Positions 19,598 through 28,861 are shown, counted from the stretch's first letter. The stretch: DNA of 64,000 nt from Ramlibacter albus (GCF_014297445.1 NZ_JACORU010000002.1:186001-250000), one strand, 5' to 3'. The notes: a model not told the origin generated them from the sequence alone. Numbers and translations: made by a program.

Positions 19598-20023
19598 TCA
19601 GATCTTCTCGACAACGAGGCGGCTGCCCACCACCTCGCGCACGCGGTGCGGGCCGGGCAGGTGGGGCGGGGTGCCGGCGTCCGAGACGGTCCAGCTCGCA
19701 CCCCGGTACTTGACCACCGCGGTCCCGTCCGGCCGCCAGCCGTCCACCTGCACGGTTTCTCCGATGTCGAGGTTGACGTCCTTGTTGGCCTCGGCCCTGG
19801 GGCGGGCGTCGCGCTTACCGCGCACGACGTGCCAGCCCGCGACAGCGCCGCCGCCGACCAGGGCCGCCACGATCATCTGCGCGGGCGGGGCCAGTCCGAC
19901 ATGCGCGGCCAAGGCGCCCGCGGCCAGGCCGACGGCCACCATCAACAGGTAGAAAGTTCCTGTCGCCAGCTCCACGGCGACTGCGGCGGCGGCAGCGAGC
20001 CACCAGAGGGTGGGTTCGGACAT
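19598..20023 (-). CDS. NfeD-like membrane protein
   Basis: This 141-residue protein has two or three hydrophobic segments in its first 70 residues, a short basic linker, and a C-terminal OB-fold domain of about 65 residues (GETVQVDGW, VKYRGASW). That is the short form of NfeD that accompanies SPFH proteins. Its stop is 14 nt before the SPFH start, so the two are co-transcribed. Its promoter must lie in the same interval as the TGTCTAA array of the divergent regulator. Confidence 0.88.
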   Translation of the reverse strand: MSEPTLWWLAAAAAVAVELATGTFYLLMVAVGLAAGALAAHVGLAPPAQMIVAALVGGGAVAGWHVVRGKRDARPRAEANKDVNLDIGETVQVDGWRPDGTAVVKYRGASWTVSDAGTPPHLPGPHRVREVVGSRLVVEKI

Positions 20024-20055
20024 GAGACCTCCTCGTCGTTTTTTCGCATTCTGAC

Positions 20056-20126
20056 TGTCTAAATCACTTGGACAGTAGTTGACAGTCTGTCTAACTCTGT
20101 CTAATCTTCATTTAGACACTTAGACA
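20056..20126. promoter_or_regulatory. Array of TGTCTAA / TTAGACA sites upstream of the MerR-cyclase gene
   Basis: Five exact 7-mers are present: TGTCTAA at 20056, 20088 and 20098, and its reverse complement TTAGACA at 20112 and 20120. GACAG variants at 20071 and 20081 lie between them. Direct copies are 10 bp apart and the inner inverted pair faces inward with a 7-bp gap. The array covers the candidate -35/-10 and reaches to within four bases of the start codon, so it is very likely an autoregulatory operator. It may also control the divergent nfeD/SPFH pair. Confidence 0.75.
20079..20107 (+). promoter_or_regulatory. Candidate sigma-70 promoter of the MerR-cyclase gene
   Basis: A perfect -35 TTGACA (20079-20084) is followed after 17 bp by TAATCT (20102-20107), a weak -10. 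Both are embedded in the TGTCTAA array, consistent with repression or MerR-like distortion of the promoter. Confidence 0.5.
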
Positions 20127-20129
20127 GAC

Positions 20130-21149
20130 ATGCTCACCAGCAAGGAAGTCCTCGAGCGAACCGGCATCTCGCGTGCCACGCTCAACAACTACATCGCCGG
20201 CGGGCTCGTGCCGCGGCCGGAGGTGCTGCCGCCCGGGCCCGAAGACGGGGCGGCGCCCCGCATCGGCTACTTCCCGGACGACACCATCGAGCGCATCGAG
20301 GCGATCCAGCGCCTCAAGCGCGAAGGGTGGTCGATCGCGCGGATCGTCGAGCACCTGCAGAACCCACAGGCGCCGACGCCTGCGCCCGTGACGCGTGGGC
20401 CCTCGGCCGACACCGGTCCCGGGCTGTCCCTGTTCCAGCCGGCGCCACTGGCGGCCGCGCCGTTGGCCCCCGCGGTCCCCGCCCGCCGCGCCCCCTCGCT
20501 CGCGCCGCTGGCCGTGCTGGTCTCTTCGCTGCAGGACGCCCCGGGCCTGTGGCTGCAGCTGAGCGCCGAGGAGTACTTCGAGCTGGTCGACGAGGTCTGG
20601 AACGAGCTCGACGCCATCTTCCGCGGCCACGGCGGCATGCCCGCCCGGCACCCGGACGAAGGCATGACGAGTTGCTTCCTGGCGCAGCGTGACCACCGCT
20701 ACCTGTGGAACGCGCTCGCGGCCGCGCACGAAGCGCGCGAGGCGATGCAGCGCCTGTCCCTGCGCTGGCGCGAGCGCAAGGCCTGGCCGGTGGAGCTGTT
20801 CATGAACAGCGGCCTCGACGCCGGCGAAGGCTGGCTCGGCGAGCTGGGTGGCGGCGGCTTGCGGGTGCTGGGCGAAGCGGCCCAGCGCGCGGAGCAGCTC
20901 TCCAGGCTGGGATCGGCCGGCTCGATCCTGGCCACGCGCGACCTGCTGGGGCGCCTGCCCCCGCACGACCGCGCCCGCATCACCTTCGGCGTGCCGCGCA
21001 CCGGCGGCGAGCCGCACGTCCTTTCCACCTTTTCGCGGCTGTCGGCGCTCGGGCTGCCGGCCGCCGTGCCGGCCGCCCTGGCCGACCTGTCCGTCGCGCA
21101 GGTCCTCGATGTCCGCGACGAAACGACGAGCACGGGAGGCCATCCATGA
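20130..21149 (+). CDS. MerR-type HTH regulator fused to a degenerate class III nucleotidyl-cyclase-like domain
   Basis: This is a 339-residue protein. Residues 1-80 form a MerR-like winged helix (SKEVLERTGISRATLNNYI, then IQRLKREGWSIARI), and an Ala/Pro-rich linker follows. Residues from about 126 to 300 follow the pattern of a class III cyclase domain when compared by eye with the cyclase at 48656. The catalytic positions are changed: the first metal Asp is Ser133, the second is Glu177, and the transition-state Asn and Arg are Gln252 and Gln256. The domain is therefore probably a binding or dimerisation module rather than an enzyme. No Shine-Dalgarno is visible, so the mRNA may be nearly leaderless. 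The stop overlaps the next start (ATGA). Confidence 0.75.
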   Translation: MLTSKEVLERTGISRATLNNYIAGGLVPRPEVLPPGPEDGAAPRIGYFPDDTIERIEAIQRLKREGWSIARIVEHLQNPQAPTPAPVTRGPSADTGPGLSLFQPAPLAAAPLAPAVPARRAPSLAPLAVLVSSLQDAPGLWLQLSAEEYFELVDEVWNELDAIFRGHGGMPARHPDEGMTSCFLAQRDHRYLWNALAAAHEAREAMQRLSLRWRERKAWPVELFMNSGLDAGEGWLGELGGGGLRVLGEAAQRAEQLSRLGSAGSILATRDLLGRLPPHDRARITFGVPRTGGEPHVLSTFSRLSALGLPAAVPAALADLSVAQVLDVRDETTSTGGHP

Positions 21150-21538
21150 CGGGAAGTTTTCGCATGACGTGGTTCCACTCGAGCTTGAGGAGCAGTCTCA
21201 TGTCCTTGTTCAGTACCAGCAGCGCCCCGGCGTTGAGCCGCGAAGAGGCGCGCGAGCGGATGGAGGAAATCCGCAGGACCATGACCGACCTGGCATCGTC
21301 GTGCGGCGGGCGGGCCTCGGCCGGGCTCGCCATGCGCGTGCACTACGCGGCCGACGTGCAGGCGCTGTGGTTCATGCGCAGCGAGCTGATGGGCCTGCTG
21401 GCCATCAGCCGCGGCGAAGGCGCCGCGCGCGAGGCGATCGAGAAGCTCGGCGCGATGTTCAACGGGCTGCTGCCGGAAGGGCTGCGGCCGCGCACCACCT
21501 CGCTGGGCCACGGGCCGGACGACTTGCCCCTGCGCTGA
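21146..21538 (+). CDS. Small protein of unknown function, paralogue of the gene at 52777
   Basis: This 130-residue soluble protein starts at an ATG preceded by GGGAGG and overlapping the stop of the MerR-cyclase gene. The C-terminal 60 residues contain RVHYAADVQALWFMRSEL and NGLLPEGLRP. The protein encoded at 52777-53115 has matching blocks (ADVQALW / NDIQALW, LMG.LA, GLLP.GL). The family is not recognised. Coupling suggests it acts with the regulator, perhaps as a partner or modulator; that is inference. Confidence 0.75.
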   Translation: MTGSFRMTWFHSSLRSSLMSLFSTSSAPALSREEARERMEEIRRTMTDLASSCGGRASAGLAMRVHYAADVQALWFMRSELMGLLAISRGEGAAREAIEKLGAMFNGLLPEGLRPRTTSLGHGPDDLPLR

Positions 21539-21574
21539 CGAACGGAGGCGGCCGGGCGCATACACTTGCGCGCC

Positions 21575-23839
21575 ATGAAGTTTCGCTTTCCCATCGTCAT
21601 CATCGACGAAGACTACCGCTCCGAGAACACCTCGGGCCTGGGCATCCGCGCGCTCGCGCAGGCCATCGAGGCCGAGGGCTTCGAGGTGCTGGGCGCCACG
21701 AGCTACGGCGACCTGTCGCAGTTCGCGCAGCAGCAAAGCCGCGCCAGCGCCTTCATCCTGTCGATCGACGACGAGGAGTTCACGCCGGGCCCGGACCTGG
21801 ACCCCGCCGTGCTGAACCTGCGCAACTTCATCGCCGAAGTGCGGTTCAAGAACGCCGACGTGCCGATCTACATCTACGGCGAGACCAAGACCTCGCGCCA
21901 CCTGCCGAACGACGTGCTGCGGGAGCTGCACGGCTTCATCCACATGTACGAGGACACGCCGGAGTTCATGGCGCGGCACATCATCCGGGAAGCCAAGTCG
22001 TACCTCGAAGGCATCCAGCCGCCGTTCTTCAAGGCGCTGCTCGATTACGCCGAGGACGGCTCGTACTCGTGGCACTGCCCCGGCCATTCGGGCGGCGTGG
22101 CGTTCCTCAAGAGCCCGGTGGGGCAGATGTTCCACCAGTTCTTCGGCGAGAACATGCTGCGCGCCGACGTGTGCAACGCCGTCGATGAACTCGGCCAGTT
22201 GCTGGACCACACGGGCCCGGTGGCCGCGAGCGAGCGCAACGCGGCGCGCATCTTCAACGCCGACCACTGCTTCTTCGTCACCAACGGCACGTCCACGTCC
22301 AACAAGATGGTGTGGCACCACGAAGTGGCGCCGGGCGACGTGGTGGTGGTGGACCGCAACTGCCACAAGTCCATCCTGCACTCGATCATCATGACCGGGG
22401 CGATCCCCGTGTTCCTGAAGCCGACGCGCAACCACTTCGGCATCATCGGGCCGATCCCGCAAAGCGAGTTCTCGCAGGAGGCGATCAAGGCCAAGATGCG
22501 CGCCAACCCGCTGCTGGCGGGTGTGGACCCCGAGGTGGTCAAGCCGCGCATCGTGACCCTCACGCAGAGCACCTACGACGGCGTCCTCTACAACACCGAG
22601 ACGATCAAGAAGCAGCTCGATGGCTATGTCGAGGCGCTGCACTTCGACGAGGCCTGGCTGCCGCATGCGGCCTTCCACCCGTTCTACGGCAGCTTCCACG
22701 CCATGGGCAAGAAGCGCGCGCGGCCCAAGCACTCGCTGGTCTACGCCACGCAGTCCATCCACAAGCTGCTGGCCGGCATCAGCCAGGCCAGCCACGTGCT
22801 GGTGCAGGACGCCGAGGACAACAAGCTGGACCGGCACCTGTTCAACGAGTCGTTCCTGATGCACACGTCCACCAGCCCGCAGTACTCGATCATCGCGAGC
22901 TGCGACGTGGCGGCCGCGATGATGGAGCCGCCCGGCGGCACCGCGCTGGTGGAAGAGTCGATCATGGAGGCGCTGGACTTCCGCCGTGCGATGCGCAAGG
23001 TCGACGCCGAGTACGGCAAGGACTGGTGGTTCAAGGTCTGGGGCCCGGACAAGCTGGCCGAGGAGGGCATCGGCCGCGCGGACGACTGGATCATCAAGGG
23101 CGAATCGCGCTCGGCCAAGTGGCACGGCTTCGGCAACCTGGCCGAGGGCTTCAACATGCTGGACCCGATCAAGTCCACCGTGGTCACGCCCGGGCTGGAC
23201 CTGAACGGCAAGTTCGCGAAGACCGGCATCCCGGCCTCCATCGTCACGAAGTTCCTGGCGGAGCACGGCGTGATCGTGGAGAAGACGGGGCTGTACAGCT
23301 TCTTCATCATGTTCACCATCGGCATCACCAAGGGCCGCTGGAACACGCTGCTCACGGCCTTGCAGCAGTTCAAGGACGACTACGCCAAGAACCAGCCGAT
23401 GTGGCGGATCCTGCCGGAGTTCTGCCAGAAGTTCCCGCGCTACGAACGCATGGGGCTGGCGGACCTGTGCCAGTACGTGCACGAGCTGTACGCGAAGTAC
23501 GACATCGCGCGGCTGTCCACGGACATCTACCTGTCGGACCTGCAGCCGGCCATGAAGCCGAGCGACGCCTTCGCGTACATCGCTCACCGCAAGACCGAGC
23601 GGGTGGAGATCGACGACCTCGAGGGCCGGGTGACCACGAGCCTGGTGACGCCGTACCCGCCGGGCATCCCGCTGCTGATCCCGGGCGAGGTGTTCAACAA
23701 GCGGATCGTGGAGTACCTGAAGTTCTCGCGGGCGTTCAACGCCGAGTGCCCGGGTTTCGAGACGGACATCCACGGGCTGGTGGAGGAAACGGGCGCGGAC
23801 GGCAAGATCCGGTACTTCGCGGACTGCGTGAAGGGCTGA
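21575..23839 (+). CDS. Arg/Lys/Orn decarboxylase (fold-type I PLP enzyme)
   Basis: This 754-residue enzyme is of the bacterial inducible amino-acid decarboxylase class. It has an N-terminal response-regulator-like wing domain (residues 1-130), a central PLP domain with HCPGHSGG and NGTSTSNK, and the cofactor lysine at Lys397 in TQSIHK, followed by a C-terminal domain. It would convert a basic amino acid to its polyamine or diamine, for acid resistance or polyamine supply. Substrate choice cannot be decided from motifs alone. The ATG at 21575 is used; an upstream TTG at 21566 adds only three residues. It follows the regulator/small-protein pair by 36 nt and may belong to its operon. Confidence 0.93.
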   Translation: MKFRFPIVIIDEDYRSENTSGLGIRALAQAIEAEGFEVLGATSYGDLSQFAQQQSRASAFILSIDDEEFTPGPDLDPAVLNLRNFIAEVRFKNADVPIYIYGETKTSRHLPNDVLRELHGFIHMYEDTPEFMARHIIREAKSYLEGIQPPFFKALLDYAEDGSYSWHCPGHSGGVAFLKSPVGQMFHQFFGENMLRADVCNAVDELGQLLDHTGPVAASERNAARIFNADHCFFVTNGTSTSNKMVWHHEVAPGDVVVVDRNCHKSILHSIIMTGAIPVFLKPTRNHFGIIGPIPQSEFSQEAIKAKMRANPLLAGVDPEVVKPRIVTLTQSTYDGVLYNTETIKKQLDGYVEALHFDEAWLPHAAFHPFYGSFHAMGKKRARPKHSLVYATQSIHKLLAGISQASHVLVQDAEDNKLDRHLFNESFLMHTSTSPQYSIIASCDVAAAMMEPPGGTALVEESIMEALDFRRAMRKVDAEYGKDWWFKVWGPDKLAEEGIGRADDWIIKGESRSAKWHGFGNLAEGFNMLDPIKSTVVTPGLDLNGKFAKTGIPASIVTKFLAEHGVIVEKTGLYSFFIMFTIGITKGRWNTLLTALQQFKDDYAKNQPMWRILPEFCQKFPRYERMGLADLCQYVHELYAKYDIARLSTDIYLSDLQPAMKPSDAFAYIAHRKTERVEIDDLEGRVTTSLVTPYPPGIPLLIPGEVFNKRIVEYLKFSRAFNAECPGFETDIHGLVEETGADGKIRYFADCVKG

Positions 23840-23887
23840 GGCGGCTGCCGTTCATTCCGGCTGGATGCAGTTCATCGCGCGGTTTTG

Positions 23888-23904
23888 CGGGCTGTCGCAG
23901 CCCG
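23888..23904. repeat. Stem-loop downstream of the decarboxylase gene
   Basis: This is a perfect 7-bp stem, CGGGCTG/CAGCCCG, with a TCG loop, 48 nt after the decarboxylase stop. There is no T-run after it on either strand, so it is not a clear intrinsic terminator. It may protect the mRNA end. Confidence 0.35.
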
Positions 23905-23962
23905 GCTGCGGTGCGGCGGCCCGGTCCCTAGAGTTCGTTCCATCGCACAAGGAATGAACGAC

Positions 23963-24187
23963 ATGACCGCCACGCAAACCACCCTCCGCTTCGTCCTGGC
24001 CGCCGCCGCGGCCACCGCTTATGCCGCCATCATCGCCACGGCCGGCCCGGGCAACGGCTACCAAGCCCCTCGGCAAGTGGAAGTCGTGGCGCTGCCGACG
24101 ATCGTGGTGACGGCCCAGCGCGCCGCGCAGCCGGCTGCGGTCGCCGTGAATGCCGCCACCGTGAAAACCGTTAACCTCTCCCAATGA
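23963..24187 (+). CDS. Small exported or membrane-anchored protein, coupled to a LytS-type kinase
   Basis: This 74-residue protein has an Ala-rich hydrophobic segment at residues 8-27 and then a short hydrophilic tail containing the string IVVTAQR. The ATG at 23963 is chosen because AGGA lies about 9 nt upstream; the ATG at 23954 is too close to it. A TAGAGT at 23929-23934 is a possible -10. The stop overlaps the kinase start as ATGA. The family is unknown. It could be a periplasmic input peptide for the kinase, which is inference only. Confidence 0.6.
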   Translation: MTATQTTLRFVLAAAAATAYAAIIATAGPGNGYQAPRQVEVVALPTIVVTAQRAAQPAAVAVNAATVKTVNLSQ

Positions 24188-25422
24188 GCTTTCCCGACAG
24201 CCAGGCGTCGAACCGCGGCCCGCTGCTGGACTGGCTGGTTCGCCTGAACAACCAGGTGGCCGGCTGGGCCGCGCAGGCATCCTGGGGCCGGCTCGTGTTC
24301 CTGTTCCTCGTGGTGCTGGTGGCTTTCGCCATCCTCGGCAGCATGCTCAGCCTGCACCACGACAAGGTGAAGGTGCCGGTGCCGGCCAAGCATGGCGAGA
24401 CCGTGACGGTGGTGGTGGACGGCAAGACGATCCGGATCGGGCCGGACGGCATTCACGCCGTCAAGCCGCCCACGCAGCCCGGCTCGCCCGCGACGCCGGC
24501 GTCCGCCGCGCCGCCCGACGCGCGCCCGGATGCGAACCCCAACCCCAATCCCAACCCGCGGGCGGACGATGACGACGAGGACGAGAAGCCCGATATCCGC
24601 CTCGTGAACCGCAAGGTGGTCACCTGGCGCGGCGTGATCGGCGACCTGTTCAGCGCGGCGCTGGTCCTCGTCTTCGCCTACCTCGTGGCCGCGAAGATCG
24701 TCGTGCGCAAGGTGGCGCAGGCGGACGCGAAGGTGCAGAAGGCGGTCGACACCGCCGAACGCGAGACCATGGAGCGCCAGCTGGCGCAGGCGAAGCTGCA
24801 GGTGTTGCAGGCCCAGGTGGAGCCGCACTTCCTGTTCAACACGCTGGCCGCGGTGGACTACCTGATCGAGACGGACCCGGCGCGCGCCAGCCAGATGCAG
24901 AAACAGCTCATCACGTACCTGCGCGGGGCGCTGCCCCAGATGCGGCAGGAGTCGTCCACGCTGGGGCGGGAGATGCGGCTGATCCGCAGCTACCTCGAGC
25001 TGATCAAGATGCGCGTCGAGGAGCGGCTGGAGGTGTCGGTGGACGTGCCGGACGGGCTGGAGAGCGCCGAGTTCCCGCCCATGATGCTGCAGTCGCTGGT
25101 GGAAAACGCCATCAAGCACGGCATCGAGCCCAAGCCCGAAGGCGGCAAGGTGGCCGTCTCCGCCAAGGTCGCCAACGGGCTGCTGTGGGTCGAGGTGAAG
25201 GACACCGGCGTGGGCATCGACAAGATCGACGGCCTGGACGCGCCCCCCAAGGGCACCGGCATCGGGCTGCAGAACATCCGCGAGCGGCTGGCCGTGCTGT
25301 ACCGCGGGAAGGCGCGCTTCACGCTGGTGTCGGACGACGGCGAGGGCACGACGGTGCGCATCGGCGTGCCGTATAAAGCGGCCGTGGAAGACGAACCTGC
25401 TGCGGAAGGGAAACCGGCTTGA
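24184..25422 (+). CDS. LytS/YehU-type sensor histidine kinase (His_kinase family)
   Basis: This 412-residue inner-membrane kinase has one helix near residues 37-60 and another near 155-175. Between them is a periplasmic loop containing a Pro/Asn repeat and an acidic run (DDDDEDE). A coiled coil leads to the His_kinase motif VEPHFLFNTL with phospho-acceptor His215. The HATPase domain follows with LVENAIKHG, VKDTGVGI and TGIGLQNIRERL. It is coupled at both ends to the small exported protein and to the LytTR regulator. The signal is unknown. Confidence 0.92.
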   Translation: MSFPDSQASNRGPLLDWLVRLNNQVAGWAAQASWGRLVFLFLVVLVAFAILGSMLSLHHDKVKVPVPAKHGETVTVVVDGKTIRIGPDGIHAVKPPTQPGSPATPASAAPPDARPDANPNPNPNPRADDDDEDEKPDIRLVNRKVVTWRGVIGDLFSAALVLVFAYLVAAKIVVRKVAQADAKVQKAVDTAERETMERQLAQAKLQVLQAQVEPHFLFNTLAAVDYLIETDPARASQMQKQLITYLRGALPQMRQESSTLGREMRLIRSYLELIKMRVEERLEVSVDVPDGLESAEFPPMMLQSLVENAIKHGIEPKPEGGKVAVSAKVANGLLWVEVKDTGVGIDKIDGLDAPPKGTGIGLQNIRERLAVLYRGKARFTLVSDDGEGTTVRIGVPYKAAVEDEPAAEGKPA

Positions 25423-26213
25423 GTTTGCGTGCGGTGATTGCGGATGACGAGCGCCTCTTGCGAGAGCAGCTCAAGACGCGCCTCGCGTCCGTGTGGCCGG
25501 ACCTGCAGATCGTGGCCGAAGCCGCGAACGGCGCCGAGGCGCTGGAGCTGGCGGACCAGCACCGGCCCGACGTCGTGTTCCTCGACATCCGCATGCCCGG
25601 CATGACGGGCATCGAGGCGGCGCGCGAGATCGTCGCGCTGCCGGACTGGCGCGGCGAGATCGTCTTCGTGACCGCGTATGACGAGTACGCCATCGCGGCC
25701 TTCGAACAGGGCGCCCTGGACTACCTGCTCAAGCCCGTGGAAGCCCAGCGCCTCGCGCAGACCGCGCAACGCTTGCAGGCGCGCGTTGCCGCGCACCAGG
25801 CGAAGCCCGCCGATGACGCGGCCGTCGACGAACTGCTCGCGAAGCTGATGAAGATGCAGCAAGGCCTGGAAGGCGGGGCCCGGCGCGAGCCGCTGCGCTG
25901 GATCCAGGCGGCGAGCGGGTCGACCACGAGGTTGATCGACGTCAACGATGTGCTCTTCTTTCGCTCCGACGAGAAGTACACGCGGGTGCAGACGAAGGAG
26001 CTGGAGGCTTTCATCCGCACGCCGATCCGCGAGCTCGTGCCGCAGCTCGACGCCCAGCAGTTCTGGCAGATCCACCGCTCGACGGTGGTGAACCTCGCGG
26101 CGATCGCTTCAGTCGTGCGCGACGACACGGGCCGCCAGCGCGTGCACATCAACGGCCACCCCGAAGTGCTCGAGGTCAGCCGCAGCTTCGCGCACCTTTT
26201 CCGTGGGGCTTAG
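25419..26213 (+). CDS. LytTR-family response regulator
   Basis: This 264-residue regulator has a receiver domain (residues 1-120, phospho-acceptor Asp56 in FLDIRMPG) and a C-terminal LytTR DNA-binding domain from about residue 155 ([25 protein letters not shown]). The only fitting start is TTG at 25419, preceded by AAGGGA with an 8-nt spacer and overlapping the kinase stop (TTGA). The targets are unknown. Its 3' end overlaps the convergent fabI by four bases. Confidence 0.92.
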   Translation: MSLRAVIADDERLLREQLKTRLASVWPDLQIVAEAANGAEALELADQHRPDVVFLDIRMPGMTGIEAAREIVALPDWRGEIVFVTAYDEYAIAAFEQGALDYLLKPVEAQRLAQTAQRLQARVAAHQAKPADDAAVDELLAKLMKMQQGLEGGARREPLRWIQAASGSTTRLIDVNDVLFFRSDEKYTRVQTKELEAFIRTPIRELVPQLDAQQFWQIHRSTVVNLAAIASVVRDDTGRQRVHINGHPEVLEVSRSFAHLFRGA

Positions 26214-26998
26214 GGCTGGTCGTCGACGGCGATTGCCGTCTGGCTGAAACCACCGTCGACATAAGTGATCTCGGCCGTGACCCCGGAGGCAAGGTCGCTC
26301 AGCAGGAACGCAGCCACGTTGCCCACGTCCTGGATCGTCACGTTGCGGCGCAGCGGGGCGGCGCTCGCAACGATCGACAGCAGCTTGCCGAAGTCCTTGA
26401 TGCCGCTGGCCGCCAGCGTCTTGATCGGGCCGGCACTGATGCCGTTAACGCGGATGCCCTTGGGACCCAACGAACCGGCAAGGTAGCGCACCGACGCCTC
26501 GAGCGAAGCCTTGGCCAGGCCCATCGTGTTGTAGTTGGGCACGAGGCGCATGGCGCCCAGGTACGTCAGCGTGAGCAGCGCAGCCTTCTCGTTGAGGTAG
26601 GGCAACGATGCCTTGGCCATGGCCGGGAAGCTGTACGCGCTGATGTCGTGCGCGATGCGGAAGTTCTCGCGCGACAGACCCTCCAGGAAGTCGCCAGCAA
26701 TCGCCTCGCGCGGTGCGAAGCCGATGCTGTGCACGAACCCGTCGAACTTGGGCCACGTGGCCGAGAGGTCACGGAAGAGCTTCTCGATCTGCGCATCGTC
26801 ACCCACGTCGCAGTCGAACACGAGGTTGGAGCCGAAGTCGGCGGCGAATTCCGTGATGCGGTCCTTGAAGCGCTCGCCCACGTAGCTGAACGCCAGCTCG
26901 GCGCCTTGCTCCTTGCAGGCCTGCGCGATGCCGTAGGCGATGGAGCGGTTGGAAAGCACGCCCGTGATCAGGAATTTCTTGCCGGTGAGGAAGCCCAT
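26210..26998 (-). CDS. fabI: Enoyl-[acyl-carrier-protein] reductase (NADH)
   Basis: This 262-residue protein catalyses the final reduction of each fatty-acid elongation cycle. It is the classical FabI form, with catalytic Tyr156 and Lys163 in YNTMGLAK at the same numbering as the E. coli enzyme. It has the dinucleotide-binding start [16 protein letters not shown] and the [11 protein letters not shown] segment near the active site. The ATG at 26998 follows an AAAGAGA ribosome site; an upstream in-frame ATG at 27046 is not used. It diverges from the yejA-like gene with only 38 bp between them. Confidence 0.96.
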   Translation of the reverse strand: MGFLTGKKFLITGVLSNRSIAYGIAQACKEQGAELAFSYVGERFKDRITEFAADFGSNLVFDCDVGDDAQIEKLFRDLSATWPKFDGFVHSIGFAPREAIAGDFLEGLSRENFRIAHDISAYSFPAMAKASLPYLNEKAALLTLTYLGAMRLVPNYNTMGLAKASLEASVRYLAGSLGPKGIRVNGISAGPIKTLAASGIKDFGKLLSIVASAAPLRRNVTIQDVGNVAAFLLSDLASGVTAEITYVDGGFSQTAIAVDDQP

Positions 26999-27036
26999 GG
27001 TCTCTTTGCTCTGGAAAAACTCGGCAGAATTGTCGC

Positions 27037-28854
27037 ATGCGGGCAATGCTGTCGTTGGTCATGTCGTTGGCATGCGGTGTGTGCGCCGCGGCGCCGGCCT
27101 ATGGCGTTTGGGACGAGTTCAAGTACAAGCCGGGCTTCACGCACTTCGAGTACGTGAACCCCAATGCGCCCAAGGGCGGCGAGCTTCGCCTCATCTCGGC
27201 GTCCCGCGTGTCCAACTTCGACAAGTACAACCCGTTCACGTTGAAAGGCCGCGAGCCGACGTTCCTGGCGGACCTGCTGTTCGAAAGCCTGCTCACCGGC
27301 TCGATGGATGAGGTGGGCGTGGCCTACGGCCTGCTGGCCGAGGACGTGCAGGTCGCGCCGGATCGCCGCTCCGCCACCTTCCGCATCAACCCGGCCGCGC
27401 GGTTCCACAACGGCGACCCGGTGCGCGCCTCCGACGTGAAGCACAGCTACGAGACGCTCATCTCCAAGTACGCGGCGCCGGGCTTCGCCACGCTCTACGC
27501 GGACGTGGCCGGCTGCGACGTGGTGGACGAGCGCACCGTGCGCTTCCGCTTCAAGGTGCCCGACCGCCAGTTGCCGCTGGTGGTGGGCGGCATCCCCGTG
27601 TTCAGCGCGAAGTGGGGTGCCGGCAAGACCTTCGACAACGTGATCACGGACATCCCCATCGCGACGGGGCCGTACCGGCTCGGGCCGATGGAGCTCGGCA
27701 AGGACGTGACCTACGTCCGCGACCCCGGCTACTGGGCGAAGGACCTGGCGGTGCGCCGCGGCATGGCCAACTTCGACCGCATCACCATCCGCATCTATCG
27801 CGACAACACGGCGCAGCTGGAGGCGTTGAAGGCGGGCGAGTTCGACCTCATGGAGTTCTACTCGGCGGGCGACTGGACGCGCAGGCTCAATGGCAAGCGC
27901 ATCGAAAGCGGCGAGGTCATCAAGTCGCCTTTTCGCCACCGGCGGCCCGACGGCTTCCAGAGCTACCTGTTCAACACGCGGCTGGACAAGTTCAAGGACC
28001 GCCGGGTGCGCATGGCCATCGAGCTGGCCATGGACTACGAGTGGATGAACCGGATGCTCTTTCGCGGCTCGTACACCCGCGTCAAGGGCCTGTTCGGCAA
28101 CACCGACTGCGAGGCCAACGGCCTGCCGTCGCCGGCCGAGGTGGCGCTGATGGCGCCTTACCGCGCCGAGCTGCACCCGGACACCTTCGGGCCGATGGCC
28201 GTGCCGCCCAACACCGACCCGCCGGGGTCGCTGCGCGAGAACCTGCGCAAGGCCCGTGCGCTGCTGGAGCAGGCGGGCTGGAAGCTCAAGGACGGGCAGC
28301 TGCGCAACGCGAAAGGCGAGCCGCTCACCATCGAGTACCTCGAGACCAGCGAAGGGAAGGGCGCCTCGCTCACCGCAGGCTGGCGGCGCTCGCTGGAAAA
28401 GCTCGGCATCGAAATGGTGGTGCGCGACGTCGACTTCGCGCTGTACCAGGAGCGGCTCGACAATTTCCAGTTCGAGATGATCAGCATCAACTTTCCCGGC
28501 ACGCACTTCCCGGGTGCCGAGTACGGGCAGATCTTCGGCAGCAAGGCCGCCGACACGGTGGGCTCCAGCAACTGGGTCGGCGTGAAGAGCCCGGCGATCG
28601 ACGCGCTCATCGCCAAGGTGACCGGCGCCAATTCACGCGACGAATTCCTCGCCGCCTGCCGCGCGCTGGACCGCGTGGTGGCGCATGGCCACTACATGGT
28701 GCCGGCGTGGACGAACCGCGAGAACCGCGTGGCCTACAACCACTGGCGGCTCGAGCGGCCGGCCATGGTGCCGCCGTATCCGCCCGAAGGCATCGCCTAC
28801 ATGGACTGGCCGATCTTCACCTGGTGGACGCGCAACCCGCCGCGCACACACTGA
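27037..28854 (+). CDS. yejA: Periplasmic peptide-binding protein, YejA-like
   Basis: This 605-residue SBP_bac_5 protein has a signal peptide of about 22 residues. Features typical of YejA are the opening [38 protein letters not shown], and the C-terminal [15 protein letters not shown]. It heads a yejABEF-type cluster, importers known for microcin C and related peptides. An ATG at 27046 is an alternative start. The gap to fabI is too short for a long promoter, and no good -35 was seen. Confidence 0.9.
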   Translation: MRAMLSLVMSLACGVCAAAPAYGVWDEFKYKPGFTHFEYVNPNAPKGGELRLISASRVSNFDKYNPFTLKGREPTFLADLLFESLLTGSMDEVGVAYGLLAEDVQVAPDRRSATFRINPAARFHNGDPVRASDVKHSYETLISKYAAPGFATLYADVAGCDVVDERTVRFRFKVPDRQLPLVVGGIPVFSAKWGAGKTFDNVITDIPIATGPYRLGPMELGKDVTYVRDPGYWAKDLAVRRGMANFDRITIRIYRDNTAQLEALKAGEFDLMEFYSAGDWTRRLNGKRIESGEVIKSPFRHRRPDGFQSYLFNTRLDKFKDRRVRMAIELAMDYEWMNRMLFRGSYTRVKGLFGNTDCEANGLPSPAEVALMAPYRAELHPDTFGPMAVPPNTDPPGSLRENLRKARALLEQAGWKLKDGQLRNAKGEPLTIEYLETSEGKGASLTAGWRRSLEKLGIEMVVRDVDFALYQERLDNFQFEMISINFPGTHFPGAEYGQIFGSKAADTVGSSNWVGVKSPAIDALIAKVTGANSRDEFLAACRALDRVVAHGHYMVPAWTNRENRVAYNHWRLERPAMVPPYPPEGIAYMDWPIFTWWTRNPPRTH

Positions 28855-28861
28855 CCCCGCC

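Noticed and set aside
20056..20126. TGTCTAA array as a CRISPR array
   Set aside because: The units are 7 bp, occur in both orientations and have 1-25 bp spacing; there are no repeat-spacer units or cas genes.
24534..24564. Pro/Asn repeat in the kinase loop as a contingency repeat
   Set aside because: The short AACCCC-type units are imperfect at DNA level and few in number, so slippage is not well supported.
27006..27030. TTGCTC/CAGAAT as the yejA promoter
   Set aside because: The spacer is only 13 bp, too short for sigma-70; no better pair was found in the 38-bp gap.
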